Of a stretch of 64,000 nt of DNA, positions 34,770 through 44,666 are shown in pieces (the first letter of the stretch is position 1; each line of letters begins with the position of its first letter). Origin of the DNA: Lycorma delicatula (Eukaryota; Arthropoda; Insecta; Hemiptera; Fulgoridae); the NCBI RefSeq assembly GCF_047948215.1, contig NC_134456.1, positions 83,034,515 through 83,098,514 of the forward strand, given 5' to 3'. Both the position numbers and the translations under genes were made by a program. The notes below the pieces were generated by a model, which had not been told where the DNA came from, did no database searches, and worked only from the letters and a program-made list of their open reading frames with translations.

Positions 34770-35650
34770 GATGTTTCAAGACCCCCCCCCCCCCAAAGTG
34801 GTGGTGTATGTAAGTGTGTTGGCATGTTTGAAGCTTAATAACATTTTACTGGGTAAACTGATTTTGATGAAATTTTGTACAGAGACTCAGGAATATAGGG
34901 CGATTTGTTTATACAATTTTAAGGCCAATATCTTAAGTGGTAGGGGATTGTTTTGGGGGTCAATTTTATCAAAATTTCACAAACTTAATCTTAATAAGCT
35001 TAGACATGTGTGCATGCTTATCTTAATGTTTAAAAAAAAATTTGCCCCAAAATCCCAATTCTTCAAATATTGAAAAAAGCTGCTTTATTTGTTGCATATT
35101 TTTTTAACCAAATTTTTTTAAAATGTTTTCCTAGGAATAGTAGTAGTGCAGGAGACAAAAAAAAATTGGGGCAATATTGCGGGTAGGGGAGCTGATTAAA
35201 ATTTAAAAATATTGATTTTTGAATTTTCAAAACTTTTTGGTTTATTAAAACGCTTAACATAATATTATTAAAAGCATTAAATATAATAAATTTTAATAGT
35301 ATTAATAATTTATCCTCCCCTACCACCAAAAAAGAAATCTTAGTAACTTTTTATTGGTTGTAAATTTTTAGTGGAATTCTTTTTTCATTTAACTTAGTAA
35401 ACATGGAAAAATCAAAAAATGTTTCTTGGAAAGTGATTTTGGAAATTGGGAGCAGAAAATAATTTAAAGTCATTACTTTAAATTATTTTTAAAATAATTT
35501 AAGATTTAAAAATTCAAAAAGTAATGACTTTTTGAATTTTTAAATCTTTTTTTTTTTTGTTTAAAATTAACATATAATGATGATTTTACAATAAAACTTC
35601 ATTCATCATATATTATTCCCACCCTAAAAAAGAAATCTTGGGTAACTTTT
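34770..35650. repeat. Unclassified dispersed-type repeat
   Basis: Starts near a C13 run. It contains ACTGATTTTGATGAAATTTT and runs of short phrases used twice: AAAAAAGAAATCTT followed by a TAACTTTTT-like stretch occurs at about 35328 and 35624. Chance open readings of 88-117 codons cross it on both strands and lack family features. Family not recognised. Confidence 0.5.
35456..35548. repeat. Cluster of perfect palindromes
   Basis: Hairpin 1 has arms 35456-35470 and 35475-35489 (15 bp, loop CATT). Hairpin 2 has arms 35501-35522 and 35527-35548 (22 bp, loop AATG). Between them is a further AT palindrome around TTTTTAAAA. The cores AAAGTCATTACTTT and AAAGTAATGACTTT are reverse complements of each other, so the pair forms a larger inverted repeat. 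Confidence 0.9.
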
Positions 35651-36114
35651 TTCATGTTACATTTTCAGTACAAAGAATAAATAACCAATGCCAAGAAAGT
35701 ATTACAACTTTGTTGTCAGCTTTTTTGAAAATAAAATTTTCTGGTTGCCTTAGTTGCCAGAACATGTTTCACAATATTAATTATAAATTCTGTAATTAAT
35801 AAAGATAATTTTCATTACATATAAATTTTTGTTCAGTGTGAAATACCGTTTAAAATGGATAAAATTTTAGTTTTATTAAAACTTTAAAAAATACAGCAGG
35901 AGTAACTTAAATAAAAATAAATTTTTAATATTTTATTTACAGTATAATCCTGTTACGATGCACATCATTATGAGGAGTGTGGTTTTACTAGATTTTATAG
36001 AGAAATTTCTTTCAACTGGAGTGGATAGGAAAGAATCATAAGTTTGGAAGCACCTCATTTTGTTGTGCAATAAGTTACTTATATTCAAGAAATTGCAGCT
36101 TGATGCTTAATGTT

Positions 36115-37610
36115 AATTTATCTTACTTTTTTATGAAAAAATAACTTTTTAAGAAATAAAACTTTTTAGTTAACTTTGTAGAGAATTTAATTCTGAGAAA
36201 ATTGATGTAAATAACGCCTGTTAAAATTAAACACAAATTTGAGAAGTTCAACTTCTCAAAATGATTTTAAACAGAACAGTTTTCATCAATGTTTAAACAA
36301 CATAATGTAAATTAAAAACAAATAGAAAACTTATAACAGAAAAAAGTGAATAAAAAATATGTTTAAAAAGATAAAAATCACATAGTTTTTTGTTGTTTTT
36401 TTCTAAAAATTATTAATTATCAAAATGGTTACTTCTTGATAAAGCTGCAAACATTTCTTCAAAGCAGTTGCTCAATGTGACCACCATTCTGATCAATGCA
36501 TAGTTTAGCTGGGCACATCTAATAACATCATTATTATTACTAATAGCAGCTCTGGCTTTTGTTATACGATGTCTCAATTCTTCTTGTGTGCCAATATGAG
36601 CGAAATAGACTAACGACTTCATCCAACTCCAAAGGAAAAAGTCTGCTGGTGTGAGATCAGAAGTTCAAGGCAGCCATTTTACCGGTTTGTTTCGACCAAT
36701 ACATTGCTTACTAAATGTGTTATTTAAATTAATCATCACATCATGACAGTAATAAGCGAGTGGGCCATCATTGAAAATCCACATCTGCAAATGGAATATT
36801 ATCCAAGAGTTCCATCGGATTTATTTGCAAAAAATTGCAAGTACCACTCTCCATTGAGCCCTGGCTGTAAGAAAAAAGGGTCTATGAGATTATCATTAAG
36901 AAGACCACACATTGGGATTTTCTTCTGACCAAATGTGAGTGTTTCAATAACTTACAATGCCCTATTTCTTGTAAAACAGGATTCATCAGTAATTAGAATA
37001 TTACTTAGGAAATCAGGATGACGTTCACATTTTCTAATTAGAAAATAAATATGTTTAATATGTTTTAGAAGGATGTCTTTCAAATTTATTATTATAATTT
37101 TTAACATTTGTATGTAAATTTTTCTGTTTAAAACATATCACTTTTCCGATCCAGCTCATGTGTTGTGTTTTCAATTAAAGTTGAACTTCTCAAATTCATG
37201 TTTATTTTAATAAACGTTATTTACATCAATTTTCTTAAAATTAGATTCTCTACAAAGTTAACTAGAAATTTTTATTTGTTTATTGGTAAATTAACAAAGT
37301 TATTTTATTAGAAATCTAAAAAAGTGTATTTTCCAACAAAAACTTTTCGTGTTTTACCTTGTTTTTCTTAAAATCTAAGTGAGGTAGAGGTCTGTGTGAC
37401 TACGTTTATCTAATTTATTAGATCAAAAACCATAAGGAAGCACCAAATGTACCCCAAGAATTTTAGTGCGGTTTAATTTTACAGAAGGCAGAAAGCAGAG
37501 CTAAATGTTTCGTGTACCAAAACTCACTAATGAACCATTTTCTGACCTATGTTTATATGAATTTTTTCTTATTTTTGGCTGTAGAATCATCTCCTGAGAG
37601 ATTGACGTGC
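36115..37610 (-). mobile_element. Long-TIR mariner-superfamily transposon, left-truncated
   Basis: An inverted pair lies at about 36165-36250 and 37185-37260 (shared TTAACTTTGTAGAGAAT, AAAATTGATGTAAATAACG and AATTTGAGAAGTTCAAC). Right of it, to about 37610, reverse reading matches the outer TIR of the 10.8-kb element (TTCATATAAACATAG, then a TTGTGAGTT-like block). No matching outer left end was found. The interior has a decayed minus-strand transposase. Ends are approximate. Confidence 0.7.
36413..37000 (-). pseudogene. Transposase remnant (DDE, mariner superfamily)
   Basis: Minus-strand pieces in order: ILITDESCFTRNRAL (first catalytic Asp), FGQKKIPMCG, DNLIDPFFLQPGLNGEWYLQF, then the open C-terminal end MKSLVYFAHIGTQEELRHRI. 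Frameshifts and stops separate the pieces and the second Asp block is badly decayed. The order and spacing match insect transposases found with the other long-TIR elements in this window. Confidence 0.8.
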
Positions 37611-38291
37611 AATTTAGAATCACTTGTACATAGTAGTTTGCAGTAAAAATTTTGTCATGATAATTGTAAGTAAATTTTGCATTGAACGTGAAATTAAAAG
37701 TTTTTTTAATTTTTAAGATAAAACCATTATTCCCAGCGCATAATTCCATTTAATACTCAAATTTATACAATATTTTTCAGTTAACGTTAATACAATAATC
37801 TAATTTATTTCTTAAATGATGGTGACTACATAAATATGTTGTTTGGCAATATCTGCTGCTAGTTTTTCTCTACTGAATAAAATTTGAAATAATTGCTCCT
37901 ATATTTTACTGCAGTTTTATTAATAAAATTGTACTGTTAAATTTTATTTTTGTAACGTGTTAATATTTAGTGATTCTCTACCTTTCTCCACCAGATGGTT
38001 ATTAGTCTGTAATCGCAGAATAGGTCAATAAATAAATTATTGAAGTGAACACCATTATTATTATTAGAATTGGTTTCTTTAATAAATAAAACTGGATTAA
38101 GCTATATCCTTTTTTTAAATACATAACTAAAGTTATAATAAATTATTTTTTGAATGATTTAATTAAAAGAAATTCGTCTTTATGACATATATGTCTATGA
38201 ATTTTTTTAAGAAAAGGATGTGAAAAAATACTTTACTGTTTAATTTTTTTTCTAACCATTATTACTAGTAACAATTTTTTTTTGTCTACAG

Positions 38292-38356
38292 AAAATGGTG
38301 ATTCTAAAATCTCAGATTGGAGAGCAGATGACACAGTTGGACTTCAGTCCCTACAG
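38292..38356 (+). CDS. cobl: Cobl exon 9
   Basis: The acceptor is TTTGTCTACAG and the donor GTATTA at 38357. The first two bases complete a Glu codon; it ends in phase 0. Reads NGDSKISDWRADDTVGLQSLQ. Short, but phase and splice sites fit both neighbours. Confidence 0.82.
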
Positions 38357-38800
38357 GTATTAATAATTATTGAACTAATTAACATAATGTGATTTCCTAG
38401 TGTTTATGTATATAACCAAATAGCATGATTGATCTTGGTGGTTATCTTTATAACGAATTCTGTTTTTTTATGATATTGTATTTGTAAAAAGAATCTAAAA
38501 TCATTATTAATTACTTGTAGCTGTTTTTAACATCACAATTCCTGGTTGATTTCTAAGCCATTTTTAATATTTTTCATTGTAAATTTTTGTATAGTTTTTA
38601 GACATGTAGTTTTAAGCTTAATATGTTATGCTAGTGCATGGCTTTACTTTTTTAGGATGTTCATTTTATTATTTTAGTAAAAATTGTTTCATTTAATAGA
38701 CTTTTATAACATAAAATTATTTATAAGTTAATTACTATATTATGAAAGAATTACATGCACAATAAAATAACAGTACTCATAAATTGTATAATTTAAATTA

Positions 38801-38840
<40 letters not shown>

Positions 38841-40904
38841 ACATAGAATAATTAAAAAATAGTAAATAATCCTTAAAGACTTTTCACTGAATATTATATA
38901 ACTTATCACTATATATATATATATATATATATTTATATAATGAAGTAAATGAAGAAAGAAACTAACAGACTAGTTCCGAATCATCATTATAAATAGGAAA
39001 AAGGTAATGAAGTGCAGTTTTCTTCTTAGGCAACATATACATTGTAATTTGTATGATTATGAGCATTATTTCTAAAGTATGAAAAGTAATACAATTGCTA
39101 ATCATCAGTTAATGATATAAATTAAAATCCAATTAAAAATTTATGAATTATTTTCTTTAAGGAAAAATAAAATATACAAACAATTTAAATATAAGTATCT
39201 TTGACTTGTACAACTGATTTTAATGATTACATTTTTTAATAAAACTTGCCTTCAGAAGAAGTTTGTATTTATATGTAGATGACCATTTTATGCTATAATT
39301 TTTGCACATCTTCAGATTGTGGAATATCATCATACAATTTTAAGCGATGTGTTCAAACAATATAAAAATTAGATTAACCAGTAAAGGAACTTTATGCAAT
39401 TAAAACAATAAAAAATAACTCATATTTTTTTTTACCTCTACCATTGATAGAGATACCTGTTTCATTAGCAGCAATTCATTTCTTTTTATATTTCTAAAAA
39501 GAAAAATTCATAATTGATAAAGTAAGTTTTTTTTTTTTAAATTAGAACTTCAAAGTAAGGTATATGATATACATATTCTTATAAAATATATGGTTAAAAA
39601 TATTTTGTATGATGTACCTTCTCTTGGGACAAAATTGTATAAGAACTATTACTTGACTAATCTGATATGATCATAACCATAAGGTTAACTATTAACAGTT
39701 ACCTTAACTCACTGATGATTGGAAGTCATTATTTTGTTAAAAAATAATATTAATGTTAGATTGAAACTTATTAACGAAAAATTCAAAATTTCTATTAATT
39801 TTAATAACTTTAGACTATTCCTTACTGAGTAGAAGCTGTATATAAAATTTGTTGTTTCTTGACAAGCAGTACATTAATTTATTATTTTACATCCTTTGTC
39901 CCAGCATCTTTATTATGGCTGCGGCAAATTTAAGGCATTTGACGTCAAAAACTCAAAAAGAGTTCCTTTCTGTGAGAATACAGATTTTAACTATACAGTT
40001 GCAGTTGTTTCCTGAATAATTACAAAAAATTTTGTAACCTTGGCATGCCATGTATAACAATGTGTTACAGATAATATATCCACTTTATTAGAAGTATACT
40101 GTACTTTTCGATACAATGGGACAATCAGAATAAAACATTCAATATCATACGTACTAGAAAATTTAACAGCTTACAAAGATTGGAAGGTTAGTTTTAAATT
40201 AATAAAAAAGGAAAGTTATGTAATATAATGGCCATATTTTCATATTAAAAAAATCTGTGTGGCTAATGCTGTTTCCTAGTTGAATAAAAGAATTGTTATA
40301 CATAACACATAGTGTAATGGACTATCTTGTTCTTGTTAGGACCACTGAACGGACACTTGCCAACATTTTGATTTAATTATTACTATTTAAAACTAAATTT
40401 CATTTTTACCCAATTTTATTGTTTAGTTCAAACCTATTATCACATTAATATCATTAGTTTGTATTAAATTCATTAAAATTAGCAATTCAAACTATATTTT
40501 AGAGAAATAATATAGTTTAATGGATACAACTTGTTTTTACTCAAGTTATGTAAATGATTTTTTGTTATCATTAACTTTAATATGTCTATATTATTCTGCA
40601 TTAGTGGGCAATGCCCTATTCATGATGGAAAATTAATAATTTCCAACAAAATCAGTGTATTTAAACAGAGAAAAATTCAGCATTACAGAAATGACTGCCA
40701 TGTCATGTGTTATGTGCTAATATGTGAATAATCATCGCATACAAAAAGAAGGAATCAATACTTATTTTCTTGAATTTCCCATGAATGAATGTGTAGCCCT
40801 TATTGAGGATTTTTATATTTTTTGTTTACAAATTGTATTGCTTTTGATAAAACAAGTAATATTTTTACTATTTTATTATGGAGATAATTTTTTTGTTTTG
40901 TTAG
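38357..40904. other. Intron with AT microsatellites
   Basis: AT runs at 38805-38837 and 38910-38932. Nothing else supported. Ends in TTTTGTTAG. Confidence 0.45.
38805..38932. repeat. Two (TA)n microsatellites
   Basis: TA runs at 38805-38837 and 38910-38932 separated by about 70 bp. Confidence 0.9.
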
Positions 40905-40993
40905 GTTCTTAGGAGCATTCTCCCACAGTTGAGTCATTCTCAAGGATGTGTGGACTCAGTTGGAACTTCGGAAAATGAAGTAAAACAAGAAAG
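40905..40993 (+). CDS. cobl: Cobl exon 10
   Basis: The acceptor is GTTTTGTTAG and the donor GTATTT at 40994. Starts in phase 0 and ends two bases into an Arg codon finished by exon 11. Reads VLRSILPQLSHSQGCVDSVG then TSENEVKQE. Together with exon 9 it makes a short possibly helical segment (GLQSLQVLRSILPQL). Confidence 0.85.
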
Positions 40994-41163
40994 GTATTTT
41001 TGCTATAATTTTAATTGGATATTTTTAAATAAAAATTCCAATTACTTTTAAGTTTTATTTGTTCATTTTTTCTTCACTTTATATAAACATTTATTGATTA
41101 TTACTTCTGCTTTTTTAACATTCAATTTTTTATTCATTAATTACAGTAATTATTATACTAATC

Positions 41164-41400
41164 CACAGGTTGGTCTAGTGGTGAACTCTCATCATCTCAA
41201 ATTAGCTGATTTCAAAGTCTAGAGTTCTAAGGTTTAAATCCTAGTAAAGGCAGTTACTTTTATTTGGATTTGAATACTAGATTGTGGATATTGGTGTTCT
41301 TTGGTGGTAGGGTTTCAATTAACCAAACATCTCAGGAACGGTAGACCTGAGACTGTACAAGACTACACCTCATTTATATTCATACATATCATCCTCATAT
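41164..41400 (+). mobile_element. tRNA-derived SINE, copy 2
   Basis: Same family as 11766-12083. A-box TGGTCTAGTGG at the head and B-box-like GGTTTAAATCC about 60 bp on. Body GAATACTAGATTGTGGATA and GACCTGAGACTGTACAAGAC. It lacks the A-rich tail seen in copy 1, so it is 3'-truncated. Confidence 0.85.
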
Positions 41401-42734
41401 TATACTACTTGGGAGTAATGTGCAACTTGTGAAATATTTTAAATTTTAGAATAATTCTAATTTTAACTGTTGCTTCTTAAAACAACTGACTTCACTTATA
41501 TATCTGTATTATATATGAGTATGCTAGAATCAAACATCACAATTTACATTTCTGTAATCAATTTGGTCAGTTTCTCTTTAGTTTTGATTTTATTTATGAA
41601 TTAAGTTTGGAACTTGTTAGTTTTAATGATGTTCTGAAGAGACTTATGAGTTTTGACAATTACTGAATTGGAATATGCGAGTTTCAATGCACAAAACAAT
41701 AGTATTATCAATAATGAGGTTGAAACTGTCAGTAATGAAGCAGAATCATTTTTATTGTTAAGATAAGTGAAAAAAAAAACTATATGCTGAAAATAATTAA
41801 AAAGTAGAAATATATTTTTATAATTACAGAACGCCTACTGTAACATTTATTAAGAAAAATAATGATAGAAACTAGAAGTTTTTAAAATAAAATAAGGTCC
41901 TTTCAAAATGTAATCTTAAAAAGTTAATCACACAAGTTCACACTTGTCTTCCACCTGTTCACACATAACTTCAACTTTTTTGGTGTTGTCAGGAACTGAT
42001 TTCAGATTCGCATAAAAATGTAAATCTGCAAAGATTTCCATTCTGGAACAAATTCCAGTCAAAAGACTTTCTACGTCTTGTAGTTTTTTGGGTGCAATCT
42101 CATTTTTTTCTACAGTTACTGAATTTAAGGTAAATTCATTAGCATTCTTTTTTAAAAGTTACCTGTATCTGTCTTACAAGCAACAAAAATCAAAACTTCT
42201 AATCAAAACTTTTGTTTGGTCTTTACTTTGCTTTACAAAAATATGCATTGCGTGTGAAATTTTAAAGTGTCAGTTACTTACACTATTTAAAATTATTTCA
42301 TTTAGAAAAAATTAAATGGTTTTATGATGACAGTTAATCATGATTTAAAGAAAATTAAATAATTCAGGAGGTAAATGAAATAATATCAAAATAAGAGAGA
42401 GGCAAGGTGATGGATGATAAGGGTCAGTACCCAGCACAGGCTAGATGGTGTTTGCTTAGAGAATTGATATACCTTATAAAAGTTTTGTATAATTTCCAAA
42501 TTTGACTTAAAATTACAACTTTGGTGATGTTTTTGTATTTTCTTACATTTGTATAGTTTTATAATCACTTTTGATTTTTTTTTGTATTGCATTTATGCTT
42601 GTATATTCTTGTGCAATATATATTATCTGATGTCAACATTTTTGAAAACAGTTTTGTTTTTATGCCATTTTTTTTTAAATAACCACAGGTTTTTTAAAGT
42701 TTTGAAAGAATAATTGAAATACTACTTGCACCAT

Positions 42735-42868
42735 GGAGGCTGGTATCTCAGCCTTTCATCCAAAAGTCCTGGGTTCAAATTCTGGTCAGGCATGCCATTT
42801 TTCATACGCTACATTTCCATATTCCATGCACAAGCTTTAAGCTTATGTGGTGATTTAAAAAAAAAAAA
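42735..42868 (+). mobile_element. tRNA-derived SINE, second family
   Basis: GGAGGCTGGTATCTCAGCC (A-box region), then GGGTTCAAATTCTGGTCAGG (B-box GGTTCAAATTC), an unrelated body, and a terminal A12 run at 42857-42868. The tRNA-like part is not foldable into a proper cloverleaf. Confidence 0.75.
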
Positions 42869-43112
42869 TTATATAACCCTCAGGTTCATATCGTAAATGA
42901 TCATTGTTTATGTAAAAGTATTTTTAAAACATCATCTTTGGTTTATCAGATCCTATTTATGATTATGGTACTTTTTATTAGTACAAACACCTTACATTTT
43001 AATATTATATTATTAGTACGACTAATATATATATTTGAAATCATAATATATGTATGTATAGTTATTAGTGTATTTTAGAAGTTTTAATACATTATTTTCT
43101 GATTTTTTTCAG

Positions 43113-44490
43113 AGTTACCTCTGTTTCAACCAAGAAATTTGAGCGTACACTCTCTGAAAATAAAGAAGAGATTTCTTCAAAAGAATTTCCATCAAATAAG
43201 AGATATTCATACAGTGGTCCACCAACTATTAATCTTTCAACTTGGAGCGAGAGGCCAAAACGGCAAGTTAGTATTAAAATGGATCGGGACTATTGTTCTG
43301 GATTTGGAAAATTAAAGTCAAATTCACTTGATGAAACAGAGACCAAAGATTTTACTAAGTCTAATGAAATGACTAACAACAGTTATTCGATGTCGTTAGT
43401 TAAAAATTCAAGGCTCGATGAGAAACCTGATATCATAAAATCCTCTACCGATTTGTCACGAGTTCCCATAGTCAGAGCAGTGGAATTGAAAAAACCATAT
43501 TTGACAAACACCATGGATGCAACTGATTTTAATAGATGTGGATTCTTTAACGGTAGAAGTTATGAAAATTTAAATTGTATTGAAAATGAAACTAGGTCGT
43601 TAAGAAAATTCCACGAGCCAGTATTACAATCTGCTTCCTTATCTTCATTAAAATCTGCAGTTTCAGTCTCACCTAAACCATCGTCATCATCTTCGTCTTC
43701 AACAAACATTAAATTAAATTCTCAGCCGCCAAATGAAGAGAGTTTTAGTAGTGTAACATCACTGGCAAAAAGATTTGGACAAGCAAAACCACGGCCGTCC
43801 TCGTGTTATTTGTATGGTACAACTGAAAAGCAAGCAGAGAAAAATGAAGATAATTGTATAAGATCTGGCAATACTTCACGTGTTTTTTTAAATGCTAGTG
43901 ATAAAAAATTTACTTCAATTGTAGGTATTAATGGTATAGAGAGTAATAATAATAATAGTTCTAATAATATCAATAATAATAAAACAGAAATTAAAATAGT
44001 ACAGAAGACACAACCTCAAACAAGTAGAATTACGATAGGTGGAAAAAGTTCTGATAACAGTCACAAGACAGTAGGTTTTAAAATCAACGGAAACATTTAT
44101 AATAAGGTAGAAAGTTCAAGCTCGTCTGATGTAAGAGCTCAGTCAAAAATTAGTAGCGGTGGTTATTTAGAAGATTCGGTAAAAGCAGCTTGTTTTGGAA
44201 ATAAAGTAAATCATCCACCTAGTCTAAGACAAAACAATACTGTTATGCCGGTTGTAAAAGGTTTTCGCAAAACAGAAAATAGGAATGTAACAAATGAGCA
44301 ATCAACAAGCGGTTTAGGAGGAGGTATTAATCCACCTCCACCACCCGTTATGCCGGTTTTAAAACCTGTAGGCGAAAGAAAACAAATTAAGACATTACCA
44401 TCACCTCAAGTCGATCCAAGAGATCAACTGCTAGCTTCAATAAGAAATTTTGGAGGTATGAATAGTTTAAGAAAAGTCGCATCAAAGTAA
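43113..44490 (+). CDS. cobl: Cobl last exon 11: WH2 actin-binding C-terminus
   Basis: The acceptor is TTTTTTTCAG; the first base completes an Arg codon from exon 10. The frame is open for 458 residues to TAA at 44488. In order: KRYSYSGPPTINLSTWSERP, a Ser-rich linker with a seven-Ser run, Asn repeats, a proline stretch (NPPPPPVMPVLKPVG), then DQLLASIRNFGGMNSLRKV at the end. That last motif fits the WH2 pattern: amphipathic helix L-L-x-x-I-R, then L-R-K-V. WH2 binds monomeric actin in the hydrophobic cleft; the proline run could bind profilin or SH3 partners (inference). Only one WH2 is seen. Confidence 0.92.
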
Positions 44491-44607
44491 AATCTTGGAT
44501 CATTACAAGTGACTTTATTCAAAGTTTACTGTTGTTATGTTTGTTGCTGTATACTCAAATGTGATTTGAGTATATATATACAGAGGTTCTTTATTTATCT
44601 TTTTCAG

Positions 44608-44613
44608 AATAAA
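44608..44613 (+). promoter_or_regulatory. Candidate poly(A) signal of Cobl gene
   Basis: AATAAA about 120 bp after the stop codon; another AATAAA at 44661-44666. Further ones to about 47.7 kb could serve a longer 3' end. Confidence 0.45.
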
Positions 44614-44666
44614 GATTTTTTACCGAGTTAACATCCATATTCAAGTTTTTAATCAGGATTAATAAA

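Larger units (their letters stand above)
33808..38291. other. Intron rich in repeats and palindromes
   Basis: Holds an inverted repeat at 34221-34316, a C13 run at 34782-34794, a repeat body to about 35650, a palindrome cluster at 35456-35548, and a decayed transposon to about 37610. 37611-38291 shows nothing further. Ends in TTTGTCTACAG. Confidence 0.5.
40994..43112. other. Intron with two SINEs
   Basis: SINEs at 41164-41400 and 42735-42868. Remaining sequence unrecognised; short open stretches (for example 42088-42315) lack support. Ends in TTTTTTTCAG. Confidence 0.5.
6717..44490 (+). other. cobl: Cordon-bleu family gene, 3' eleven exons
   Basis: This is the transcription unit assembled from eleven exons with GT...AG borders and matching phases. 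They give one open frame of 1479 codons plus TAA after a split first codon. The order of features is: end of the cordon-bleu ubiquitin-like domain, then low-complexity Ser/Asn/Pro-rich linker with KRAP-like basic/proline motifs in exons 2, 5 and 6, then a proline stretch and a single WH2 at the C-terminus. Cobl proteins bind actin through WH2 motifs and remodel filaments at the cell cortex; KRAP motifs are known SH3-partner (syndapin) sites. One WH2 is more like vertebrate Cobl-like (COBLL1) than three-WH2 Cobl. Introns range from about 0.9 to 6.3 kb. Start codon and promoter lie upstream of the window. Confidence 0.8.

Noticed and set aside
34720..35329. Open stretches of 117 and 88 codons on opposite strands
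   Set aside because: Lie in an unclassified repeat; no protein family features on either strand.
41164..41240. Possible tRNA gene
   Set aside because: tRNA-like promoter boxes belong to a SINE with a second copy at 11766.
42735..42800. Possible tRNA gene
   Set aside because: A and B boxes are present but no cloverleaf or anticodon stem can be formed; a poly(A) tail follows, so a SINE.
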